From NCBI GenBank assembly GCA_002343075.1, contig DDRH01000035.1, positions 17,128-37,535 on the forward strand: a stretch of DNA of 20,408 bases. Direction: 5' to 3'. Made by a program: the position numbers and the translations under genes. This document shows, piece by piece, positions 8,479 to 14,762 of the stretch. This DNA comes from Phycisphaerales bacterium UBA2421 (GTDB lineage: Bacteria; Planctomycetota; Phycisphaerae; Tepidisphaerales; Tepidisphaeraceae). A model generated the notes under the pieces. The model ran no database searches. It was not told the DNA's origin and was given only the letters and a program-made list of their open reading frames with translations. The first letter of the stretch is position 1. Each line of letters starts with the position of its first letter.

Positions 8479-9096
8479 TTATTCCGCAGCCGATCCTCCG
8501 GACCCGTACAGCCGGTGGGAATAAATGTACTCCGCAACCCCCTCAGGCACGAATTCCGCGATCGAAAGCCCCAGCCGCGCCCGCCGACGGATTTCGGTCG
8601 AACTGACATCCACCTGCGCGACAACAATCACATTGTCTCGCAGTCTATAAAATGGGGCCGGAAGTGCATCGAAGTCCAGCGCGTACCCCGGCCGGGCCAT
8701 CACAACAATCGTTGCCTCGCGCAAAAGAGCTTGCGCAGCGTGCCAGCGTGGAAAACTGGCCACCTGGTCGGCACCTATAAGCCAAGAGACTGAGCGAACA
8801 CCCCGCGCTTTAAGCGCGCGGACGGTCTCAAGCGTGTAGCTGGGCTTAGGAAGATGGAATTCGATGTCGTCAACACGGAACCTTCCGAGTGCGGCTGCCG
8901 ATTTGGCAGCGATCTCGCACATGGCGAGCCGGTCGGCGGGTGAAGTGGAGTCGGAAAAGGAGGTTTTGTGAGGCGAGACGAAAGCCGGGACAAGCACCAC
9001 CCCGTCGAACCCCCCTGCGGCTGCAACCGCACTGGCGGTGGCTAAATGGCCGTTATGAATCGGATTAAAACTGCCACCAAAGTAAAGCTCGCGCAT
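8479..9096 (-). CDS. nadD: nicotinate-nucleotide adenylyltransferase
   Basis: The 205-residue enzyme transfers AMP from ATP to nicotinate mononucleotide, giving deamido-NAD, the penultimate step of NAD synthesis in the cytoplasm. Seen: GGSFNPIHNGH at residues 7-17, the nucleotidyltransferase loop with the HxGH signature; SPHK after the second strand; WLIGADQVASFPRW in the middle; and VSSTEIRRR near the C-terminus, the ISSTxIR motif that closes on ATP. The length is typical. The frame is open upstream to 9426, but those codons show no similarity to the family, and MRELYFGGSFNP begins exactly where NadD proteins begin, so I use the ATG at 9096. The gene is divergent from the sigma-factor gene. 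It has no obvious ribosome binding site. Confidence 0.95.
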   Translation of the reverse strand: MRELYFGGSFNPIHNGHLATASAVAAAGGFDGVVLVPAFVSPHKTSFSDSTSPADRLAMCEIAAKSAAALGRFRVDDIEFHLPKPSYTLETVRALKARGVRSVSWLIGADQVASFPRWHAAQALLREATIVVMARPGYALDFDALPAPFYRLRDNVIVVAQVDVSSTEIRRRARLGLSIAEFVPEGVAEYIYSHRLYGSGGSAAE

Positions 9097-9138
9097 GACT
9101 TTCAGAGGATACCCGATACCCGGCCCGGCGTTTGCATT

Positions 9139-9166
9139 GGATTCTACCAACCGGATTCTACCAACC
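9139..9166. repeat. perfect 14-base tandem duplication
   Basis: GGATTCTACCAACC occurs twice without a gap (9139-9152 and 9153-9166), upstream of nadD on the side of its promoter. Confidence 0.9.
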
Positions 9167-9254
9167 CGCCGAGCCACACCGGTGGCAATGCGGGTTAGAT
9201 AGAGGTCGGTGAATAAGTGTCCACCGAGCGAGACGGCCGGATGCCAATTAGAAC

Positions 9255-9278
9255 TATCTCGTAAATGCCTGCGAGATA
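9255..9278. repeat. inverted repeat upstream of the sigma-factor gene
   Basis: TATCTCG (9255-9261) and CGAGATA (9272-9278) are perfect reverse complements around a 10-base centre, 37 bases before the TATAAT. The spacing suits a dimeric regulator site or a small hairpin; seven-base arms can also arise by chance. Confidence 0.4.
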
Positions 9279-9314
9279 ACAAGTTAGACACCGAACAGAA
9301 AATTCGGGAAAACG

Positions 9315-9320
9315 TATAAT
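9315..9320 (+). promoter_or_regulatory. -10 element of the sigma-factor gene
   Basis: A perfect TATAAT lies 81 bases before the ATG at 9401. The -35 position is weak (CGAACA at 17 bases), so the promoter may need an activator or a different sigma factor. Confidence 0.45.
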
Positions 9321-9390
9321 CGTTATGACCGGCAGCGGTGCTGTAAGATGCCCCGCGGCCGGTGAGTTTCCTTCGCTGAGAACCGCAACC

Positions 9391-9395
9391 AGGAG
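9391..9395 (+). promoter_or_regulatory. ribosome binding site of the sigma factor
   Basis: AGGAG lies five bases before the ATG at 9401. This favours that ATG over the GTG at 9395, which overlaps the motif itself. Confidence 0.75.
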
Positions 9396-9400
9396 TGCCG

Positions 9401-10360
9401 ATGTCCGCAAAGACCCTCGGAATCAAGGCGAGCCGCGTTTCACCCGTGCCACGAGCGCTTCGTGAGCAGGTGGCCGCGGTCTTGGATGAGAACTATGCAT
9501 TCATGGATAGCCCCATTTTTCGGCGTAAGCACGTCGAACATGAGCTATTTAACGAAGAGGTGCCGGCGCTGCCTTTGGTTGCGTGGTATCAACCCACACG
9601 CGACGACGGCCTCGACGCCTCCACCGGCCAGCCGCAGCTCATGACCGCTGCCGAAGAGAGGCTGACGTTCTACCGCTATAACTACGCAAAAATGCGGTTG
9701 AAGCAGCTTCAGCGCATCATCAAGCGCGACGGCCTGACGAAGAAACTCGCGCAGGAGTTCATCGACTGGCACCGGAAGTACGAGCATTTCCGCGAGTACC
9801 TCACGCGGACCAATCTCGCGCTGGTGCTGGCAATGGCCAAGCGAACCCGACTCGGCGATATCGATTTCGCGGAGATCGTCAGCGAAGGCAACATGGCCTT
9901 GCTCCGCGCCGTAGAAAAGTTCAATGTCGACCGCGGGTTTAAGTTCAGCACATACGCCTGCCGGGCCATTTTAAAGGCCTTCAGCCGGGCCGCGCAGAAA
10001 CACAGCCGACACCGTCAACACTTTCCAGTCGAGTTTGATCCTGAACTGGAAAAGAGCGACTGGGCCGACAAGCGCCGCGACGTCGTCGAGCAGGATCTGA
10101 CCGATGAACTGAAGCAGATCATCGATCGCAACCTCGCCGACCTCAGCACAATCGAGCAAACCGTCCTCCGCCGCCGGTTCAACTGGATGCAGGAGGAAGA
10201 AAGCCCGATGACGCTGGAAGAAGTCGGCAAGATCATCGGCGTGACCAAGGAACGCGTGCGCCAGATCCAAAACAAGGCGCTGATTAAGATTCGAAACCTG
10301 ATGGAAGACAAGGTTCTCAAGCGGGAAGGCGAAATCGATCCTGCGTTGACCTCTGCTTAA
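9401..10360 (+). CDS. sigma-70 family RNA polymerase sigma factor
   Basis: A 319-residue sigma factor that would direct RNA polymerase to promoters. Region 2 spans about residues 134-205: REYLTRTNLALVLAMAK, then FAEIVSEGNMALLRAVEKFN (core binding), then DRGFKFSTYACRAILKAFSR (-10 recognition and melting). Region 4 spans about 238-305, with TLEEVGKIIGVTKERVRQIQ as the -35-binding helix-turn-helix. Residues 84-133 resemble the region 1.2 helices. Between regions 2 and 4 only about 30 residues are present (with FPVEFDPELEKSDWADKRRD), so a full region 3 seems missing or much reduced. The N-terminal ~80 residues are unlike region 1.1 of RpoD. It is therefore likely an alternative sigma factor rather than the housekeeping one. 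The gene is monocistronic, with a clear terminator downstream. Confidence 0.93.
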   Translation: MSAKTLGIKASRVSPVPRALREQVAAVLDENYAFMDSPIFRRKHVEHELFNEEVPALPLVAWYQPTRDDGLDASTGQPQLMTAAEERLTFYRYNYAKMRLKQLQRIIKRDGLTKKLAQEFIDWHRKYEHFREYLTRTNLALVLAMAKRTRLGDIDFAEIVSEGNMALLRAVEKFNVDRGFKFSTYACRAILKAFSRAAQKHSRHRQHFPVEFDPELEKSDWADKRRDVVEQDLTDELKQIIDRNLADLSTIEQTVLRRRFNWMQEEESPMTLEEVGKIIGVTKERVRQIQNKALIKIRNLMEDKVLKREGEIDPALTSA

Positions 10361-10361
10361 C

Positions 10362-10430
10362 GGTTGCTTGTTGCCGGTATCATGCCCGCGCGCAAAGCGC
10401 AAAGGCCGATCGCGACAGGCAACAACAACC
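10362..10430. repeat. long imperfect inverted repeat after the sigma-factor gene
   Basis: GGTTGCTTGTTGCC (10362-10375), beginning one base after the stop codon, is nearly the reverse complement of GGCAACAACAACC (10418-10430), with one unpaired base and one mismatch in the arm. The interior contains GCGC-rich segments that could pair further. In the mRNA this gives a large stem ahead of the terminator. Confidence 0.6.
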
Positions 10431-10448
10431 AAGCCCTATATCCCCCCG

Positions 10449-10486
10449 TCCCGCCGAAACAGTGTGGTTTCGGCGGGAATTTTTTT
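10449..10486 (+). terminator. intrinsic terminator of the sigma-factor gene
   Basis: A perfect 12-base stem (TCCCGCCGAAAC with GTTTCGGCGGGA) around a six-base loop AGTGTG is followed by ATTTTTTT. This is the strongest terminator in the window and separates the sigma factor from the permease gene. Confidence 0.92.
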
Positions 10487-10570
10487 GACCGTGCCGACCT
10501 GGCGTCCACTTTATGGCGATTGCGCACGATTTTTGCGTCCGGAAGAGCACGAATGCTGTAAAAGAAATTG

Positions 10571-11968
10571 ATGTCTACTCCCTCACCCCTCCCCGCCGGC
10601 ACGCCTTCGGTTCCTGCGCTGACTCGGCATATGGGCCTTGTGGCGCTGATTATCTTTGGCGTGGGCGATATGGTCGGCGCGGGGATTTATGGAACGATTG
10701 GCACGGCCGCCGGGTTGATGGGCAATGCCGTCTGGCTCGCGTTTGCACTCGCCATGTGCGCCGCGGTGCTGACCGGGCTTTCTTATGCCTCCATCTCATC
10801 GCGCTACCCGCGCGCCGCGGGCGCGGCGTATGTGACGCAGCGGGCATTTGGCATGCCGCTGATCTCCTATGTCGTCGGACTCGCCGTGTGTGCCAGCGGT
10901 CTGACGAGCATGGCGGCGACCACCAATGTCTTTACCGAAAACCTGCAGGCCATCATCCCGCCTTTGCAGACATGGGCCGGACGGCTTGCGATCATCTTCG
11001 TTTTTCTCGGCCTGCTGACATTCGTTAACTTCTGGGGCATTCGCGAATCGATCTGGCTGAATGCCATCTGCGCCGCCGTGGAGGTCGGCGGGTTGCTCTT
11101 TGTCATTGCGCTGGGCGCGCGCTTCTGGGGAACGGTCGATTACCTGCAAACCCCGCCGGGCGTCCCGCTGAGCACAACCCTCATGCTCAGCGGCGCCGTG
11201 CTGACATTTTTTGCGTTCATCGGCTTTGAAGACATGCTCAACATGGCTGAGGAGGTGAAGAATCCCGAGCGCACCATGCCCTGGGGAATGATCATCGCGA
11301 TCGGCATCGTCACACTGCTATACATCGCCATCGCCGTCACTGCGGTGTCGGTTGTTCCTTTTGCGCAATTGGCCAATACAACCGCCAACGGCGCACCCTT
11401 CACGCAGATAACGCGTGTGACGGCGCCGTGGCTCAGCCCGTGGGTGTTTACGTTCATCACCCTCTTCGCCGTCACCAACACAGGGCTGATTAACTACATC
11501 ATGGGCAGCCGGCTCGTCTACGGCATGAGCCGGCAGCGATTGCTCCCGGCATTCTTAGGCAAGGTGCACCCCAATCGCCGCACGCCGCACGTTGCGATTT
11601 TTGTGCTAGGGCTGATCGTGCTGACGCTGGCGGTGACGGGCAACGTGAAGCAACTGGCGTCATCGACATCGCTTCTGCTTCTAAACTGCTTCGCGGTGAT
11701 CAATGGTGCGCTGATCGTGCTGCAACGCCGCCCCGGCGAGGCACGCGGGCGGTTCGAGGTGCCGACGATCATCCCCGGGCTGGGCGTGCTCGTCTGCGTC
11801 GGCCTGATCGCCGGCCGGCTGTCAACTGCATACCGAGAAGGCAACCTCACCGGCGACCTGCTGACCACCGCCTGCATGTTTGCGGCCATCCTAGCGCTTT
11901 ACGGCATCATGCGGCCGAAACAGGTGGGGGAAGGTGATGAGGTAATGCATGACAAACAGAAATCGTAG
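10571..11968 (+). CDS. APC-family amino acid permease
   Basis: A 465-residue inner-membrane transporter of the amino acid-polyamine-organocation superfamily, with roughly 12 hydrophobic helices. The first helix carries FGVGDMVGAGIYG (from residue 29), the broken-helix GxG site that binds the substrate backbone in this family. EDMLNMAEEVKNPERTMPWG after the sixth helix is the typical APC loop. NYIMGSRLVYGMSRQRLLP and HPNRRTPHVAIF match the conserved region after helix eight. The C-terminal tail (about 20 residues, KQVGEGDEVMHDKQKS) is hydrophilic. The start is the ATG at 10571, preceded by only a weak AAAGAAA. The substrate is not determinable; neutral or cationic amino acids or amines are all possible. 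The gene converges on the pseudopilin gene, with 41 bases between the stops. Confidence 0.92.
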   Translation: MSTPSPLPAGTPSVPALTRHMGLVALIIFGVGDMVGAGIYGTIGTAAGLMGNAVWLAFALAMCAAVLTGLSYASISSRYPRAAGAAYVTQRAFGMPLISYVVGLAVCASGLTSMAATTNVFTENLQAIIPPLQTWAGRLAIIFVFLGLLTFVNFWGIRESIWLNAICAAVEVGGLLFVIALGARFWGTVDYLQTPPGVPLSTTLMLSGAVLTFFAFIGFEDMLNMAEEVKNPERTMPWGMIIAIGIVTLLYIAIAVTAVSVVPFAQLANTTANGAPFTQITRVTAPWLSPWVFTFITLFAVTNTGLINYIMGSRLVYGMSRQRLLPAFLGKVHPNRRTPHVAIFVLGLIVLTLAVTGNVKQLASSTSLLLLNCFAVINGALIVLQRRPGEARGRFEVPTIIPGLGVLVCVGLIAGRLSTAYREGNLTGDLLTTACMFAAILALYGIMRPKQVGEGDEVMHDKQKS

Positions 11969-12009
11969 TAACCAAACCTACTCGCCCAGTGCGCAGCAAC
12001 GCAGCGGCC

Positions 12010-12678
12010 CTATCGCCTGCCGCCCGGCGGTCGATCGTCAAACCTCTCCAGGGTGAGTTCGTCTTTTGAAACGCTGGCCACATGCCCATCAAAGAAAAGG
12101 ACATTGGCAAAGCGAGCCCGGTGCCGCGTGTCAGAGATGCGCTGCGAGGCGGCGCGCGGAAGGTGCTTTGGCGCGAATGCAACATGCTCTGGCTCGAAGA
12201 AAATGTCATCAAAAAACTGGTGAGCGACGCCAAAAAGGTCGGGCGTTTCCAGCAAAAGCGGCACATCAGACGGATTGCGGACGTCAGCAACCCTTGAAGC
12301 CGCAGCGGCTTGCCAGGCTGGGCTCGTCTCAAACGCAAAGGCATTCATGACAAATGCCGAGGGGATATCTGCAGTCGGATGAGCCGGGCATTGAAGCACA
12401 GAAATCTCCGGCAAATCACTCCACGCCGTCAACCCGCCCCGTTTGAGCCAATGGCCTATCGCCGCAACCCAGTTCGGGCCGCGAAGGCCTCGATATCCGC
12501 CGCCTCTTGGAATGTACCCTCGGTTGCCAGCCGCATAGCCCGAGAATGCCACACCGAGCTGCCGGAGATTTGACGCGCAGGCCGTCTGGCGCGCCGATTC
12601 CCGAACTCGCGCAACCGTTGGGAAGAGGATAGCCAACAATACGATGATCAAGCCGATGGCCACTGTGAGTTCAGTCAT
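12010..12678 (-). CDS. DUF1559-type type II secretion pseudopilin, leader out of reach
   Basis: From the ATG at 12678 the frame gives 222 residues: a hydrophobic N-terminal helix (TELTVAIGLIIVLLAILFP), then VARVRESARQTACASNLRQL as in the prepilin-like proteins abundant in planctomycetes, and HRARFANVLFFDGHV near the C-terminus. Such proteins are normally inserted in the inner membrane, cleaved by prepilin peptidase after a glycine, and assembled into pseudopili or exported. The codons just upstream of the ATG read H-G-F-S, so the classical site G|FSMTE with Glu at +5 is present in the DNA. However, no ATG, GTG, TTG or CTG exists between it and the in-frame TAA at 12811-12813. The ATG overlaps the previous gene's stop as ATGA. 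Either a frameshift has removed the true start, or the protein is made by coupling without a leader. Confidence 0.8.
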   Translation of the reverse strand: MTELTVAIGLIIVLLAILFPTVARVRESARQTACASNLRQLGVAFSGYAAGNRGYIPRGGGYRGLRGPNWVAAIGHWLKRGGLTAWSDLPEISVLQCPAHPTADIPSAFVMNAFAFETSPAWQAAAASRVADVRNPSDVPLLLETPDLFGVAHQFFDDIFFEPEHVAFAPKHLPRAASQRISDTRHRARFANVLFFDGHVASVSKDELTLERFDDRPPGGRR

Positions 12679-13211
12679 GCTGAATCCATGCGACCGGCCT
12701 CGTCCGCTTCTGAACGGCCGAACTTCTGCAGAGGGATAATCGTGCGCCTCGTCACCGGTCGCATCCCGGCGCTCCCGAGTACCGCAGCCAACACTGCGAT
12801 CAGGGCGACGTTACGAGTTGCCGAACGATAGAGATTGCCGGGAGTCGTCAGCTTGGCATTGAAATCTCTTCCAAAACATCCGCACTCCTTGGGCGACGGC
12901 TTGCGAGCTTCAGCCAGCAGCAGCCCGGTAAACGCAGACAAAATCAAGATTGCGAGAATTCCGCTCAGGTTGCGCTGGATGCCGGTGAGCAGCAGCATTG
13001 CCAGCGTCACTTCGACCGCGGCTACTGAGAGCAGCCTCGTCTTGGAGCCTGAGACCCAAGACGAAAGCAATGTGTCTGTCGAAGAGACAATCTCATCGTA
13101 CCCCATGAGTTTGGAGCAGCCCGCCCAAACAAACAGCAAGCCAGCAACGATGAAGACGGCGCTTTGCGCAAAGCCCTTTCGCTGCCACCAATTGATGCGA
13201 TTCGGAAGCAT
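12675..13211 (-). CDS. MauE/DoxX-like redox membrane protein
   Basis: A 178-residue inner-membrane protein with about four hydrophobic helices (FAQSAVFIVAGLLFVWAGCS; LLSVAAVEVTLAMLLLTG; LSGILAILILSAFTGLLLA; NVALIAVLAAVLGSAG). The segment KPSPKECGCFG (CGCFG at residues 110-114) is the cysteine pair typical of MauE-type proteins, which are tied to disulfide formation in exported proteins such as methylamine dehydrogenase. A further cysteine is in WAGCSKL (32). The family role is known only in part; here a thiol-redox function is inferred from the cysteines. The gene begins 12 bases after the secreted protein gene and ends in a four-base ATGA overlap with the pseudopilin start, so all three are probably cotranscribed. 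The C-terminal ~25 residues are hydrophilic and unlike the family. Confidence 0.8.
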   Translation of the reverse strand: MLPNRINWWQRKGFAQSAVFIVAGLLFVWAGCSKLMGYDEIVSSTDTLLSSWVSGSKTRLLSVAAVEVTLAMLLLTGIQRNLSGILAILILSAFTGLLLAEARKPSPKECGCFGRDFNAKLTTPGNLYRSATRNVALIAVLAAVLGSAGMRPVTRRTIIPLQKFGRSEADEAGRMDSA

Positions 13212-13223
13212 CGGTTGGACGCC

Positions 13224-14192
13224 TCACGGGGACACTGGCTTCAGATCGTTTGGACCCTTGACAATCTTGGTGCCCGAATTCTTTGGTGCGCCGCCCGGCG
13301 TTGTCAGCACCTCGCGAAACCAGCGCGAGGCGTGAGCATTGGTCGCGGCTGCCGCAAGGTGTTCCACCTCCGCCTCTACAGCTTTACACGAGGGTATATC
13401 CCTTCGCGAGGAGGCAAGACGGTAAAACGTCCAAAGCGTCGTAGCGTAAGTGCGTTGCGCGCGCAGATCGATTTGCGATCTGGCCGACGCTTCACGCAAT
13501 TCTGTTAGCAGTTTCGTTCGCAATGACGGATCAATTGCCCCTTCGGTTTGAATCATTCCGTCCAGCATCGGTGCGGAAAGCATGACGAACGCAAACATCG
13601 ACTGAGCGGCGCTTTCCAATTCATCGGCCGCAGTCGCCAGCGCTTTGGTCGAATGTTCATCCACCCCGATCAACTTCAGCGACTTCTTATCTCGAATCAA
13701 CTTCACCAGATCCGCAGAGGGTACCGCAGAAAAGTCATCTGAGACGAGGACAAGGTATGCTCTCAGTAAGATTGCAGCACCTCTCGCATCCGACTCCTGC
13801 TCTTTCGATGCCAGCGCCAGAATCTGGTCGTACAGCTGACGCCGAACAAAGGGTCGCGAAAACTTTTGCGAAACGGCGATCGTCTTGCTCAATGGATAGA
13901 TTTCGTATGCCGCATCGAGCAGGCTGCCCGGAACAAAGCCCTCGCCAACTCGACTCGCCAGCGCGGTCAGCTCGTCCGCCGAATATTTGTGTTGTAGGCT
14001 GCCGCCACTTCTCTGAATCAAATCGCCCAGCAAGTCTAAGGAGCGTGCATCGTTACTCGGAACGCCGATCAGCGGGCCGATCTCAAAAGCCGAACCCTGC
14101 GGCGCTGCGTGAGCAGGTTCAAGCGCCTGAACAGCCCAAGCCAACGTAAGGACTAATGCAATGCCCCTCACAAGTCGATGGAAGGTGAACAT
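13224..14192 (-). CDS. secreted protein of unknown function
   Basis: A 322-residue protein with a clear Sec signal peptide (MFTFHRLVRGIALVLTLAWA, likely cleaved after AHA at residue 29). The start is fixed by AGGAG (14200-14204) seven bases before the ATG at 14192; the longer in-frame opening back to 14417 has no leader-like features. The mature part has no family that I recognise. It looks mostly helical, with charged amphipathic stretches such as LVKLIRDKKSLKLIGVDEHS and LRTKLLTELREASARSQIDL, and contains a single cysteine (IPSCKAVEAEVEHL). The C-terminus is Pro/Gly-rich and disordered-looking. It lies between the small six-cysteine gene (74 bases upstream) and the MauE/DoxX-like gene (12 bases downstream), which suggests a shared role at the envelope. 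No function is claimed. Confidence 0.72.
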   Translation of the reverse strand: MFTFHRLVRGIALVLTLAWAVQALEPAHAAPQGSAFEIGPLIGVPSNDARSLDLLGDLIQRSGGSLQHKYSADELTALASRVGEGFVPGSLLDAAYEIYPLSKTIAVSQKFSRPFVRRQLYDQILALASKEQESDARGAAILLRAYLVLVSDDFSAVPSADLVKLIRDKKSLKLIGVDEHSTKALATAADELESAAQSMFAFVMLSAPMLDGMIQTEGAIDPSLRTKLLTELREASARSQIDLRAQRTYATTLWTFYRLASSRRDIPSCKAVEAEVEHLAAAATNAHASRWFREVLTTPGGAPKNSGTKIVKGPNDLKPVSP

Positions 14193-14199
14193 GACGTGA

Positions 14200-14204
14200 C
14201 TCCT
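14200..14204 (-). promoter_or_regulatory. ribosome binding site of the secreted protein gene
   Basis: AGGAG on the minus strand, seven bases before the ATG at 14192. It decides between that ATG and the much longer frame starting at 14417. Confidence 0.8.
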
Positions 14205-14266
14205 CTCAGCGCGACGATCCATGATCGTCGCAAACCAAGCGCCGCTATTCCGACTCGCGAACCTAC

Positions 14267-14587
14267 TCAGTTCCCAACGCCAAATGAAGAGCACGAACCA
14301 TGGTCCACGAGGAAATAGAGCGCATTGCAATCTCCCGTCACGCTGATTTGCGGAGGGCAGTCTTCCTCGTACTCTACATTTGTGAGTACCACAAATCGGG
14401 GCGGTTGGGTGGGACATGCGTGCAGGGGTCCGTAGCTCGCCAACTCATAGAGACAGCAGTTTCCATAGTCCCCCGGTGGATTGGCGTACGACGTAAAGTA
14501 AACTGCAAACCCTGGCAAGACAGCTGCCACTACGATCAGACTAAAACGGCGAAGGAGAGACGGTAGACGGTAGACGGTTCGTTGCAA
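14267..14587 (-). CDS. small exported protein with six cysteines
   Basis: A 106-residue protein not recognised as any known family. A basic N-terminus (RLPSLLRR) is followed by a hydrophobic stretch (FSLIVVAAVLPGFAVYFTSY) that fits a signal peptide or an anchor. The rest contains six cysteines: GNCCLYEL, LHACPTQ, EEDCPPQ, TGDCNAL and GSCSSFG. An even number, all on the exported side, suggests disulfides, which would fit the MauE/DoxX-like gene two genes downstream. The start is uncertain: TTG at 14587 has AGGAG only three bases upstream, and a later GTG is possible. The first codons are built from a threefold 7-base repeat. Minus-strand spacing suggests it is the first gene of the cluster. 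It could also be a spurious frame, but cysteine pattern and signal sequence argue for a real gene. Confidence 0.5.
   Translation of the reverse strand: MQRTVYRLPSLLRRFSLIVVAAVLPGFAVYFTSYANPPGDYGNCCLYELASYGPLHACPTQPPRFVVLTNVEYEEDCPPQISVTGDCNALYFLVDHGSCSSFGVGN
14558..14578. repeat. 7-base tandem repeat, three copies
   Basis: AGACGGT occurs three times without gaps (14558-14564, 14565-14571, 14572-14578), inside the first codons of the small six-cysteine gene. Seven is not a multiple of three, so a change in copy number would shift the reading frame. Confidence 0.9.
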
Positions 14588-14605
14588 TGTCTCCTGAGAA
14601 ACCAG

Positions 14606-14623
14606 AAACTCCGCAAACTCCGC
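14606..14623. repeat. 9-base tandem repeat, two copies
   Basis: AAACTCCGC occurs twice without a gap (14606-14614 and 14615-14623), just upstream of the ribosome binding site of the small six-cysteine gene. Confidence 0.85.
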
Positions 14624-14720
14624 GATCGGAACGATGAAACGTTATCAGTAATCCCCCAGATGTTAAGCAAAAAGTTAACGTAAATCTACTCGCTTCCGAC
14701 GGAAACCCCTGGGATGGGGT

Positions 14721-14762
14721 GCAGGTTCGACCGCGGCAGGAATGTCCGCCCCAGCAACCTGC
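14721..14762 (-). terminator. possible hairpin after the transhydrogenase gene
   Basis: GCAGGTT (14721-14727) and AACCTGC (14756-14762) are perfect reverse complements, the second ending right at the stop codon of the flavoprotein gene. The 28-base interior has further GC-rich pairing. No T-run follows on the minus strand, so this is not a standard intrinsic terminator and may instead be an mRNA-end structure. Confidence 0.3.

Larger units (their letters stand above)
9097..9400. other. intergenic region between nadD and the sigma factor
   Basis: About 300 bases with no convincing gene. It holds a 14-base tandem duplication (9139-9166), a 7-base inverted repeat (9255-9278), a TATAAT (9315-9320) and the sigma-factor ribosome binding site (9391-9395). 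It should contain the divergent promoters of both genes. Confidence 0.6.

Noticed and set aside
13224..14417. Longer version of the secreted protein with a start at 14417
   Set aside because: It would bury a strong ribosome binding site and a signal peptide inside the protein and overlap the six-cysteine gene.
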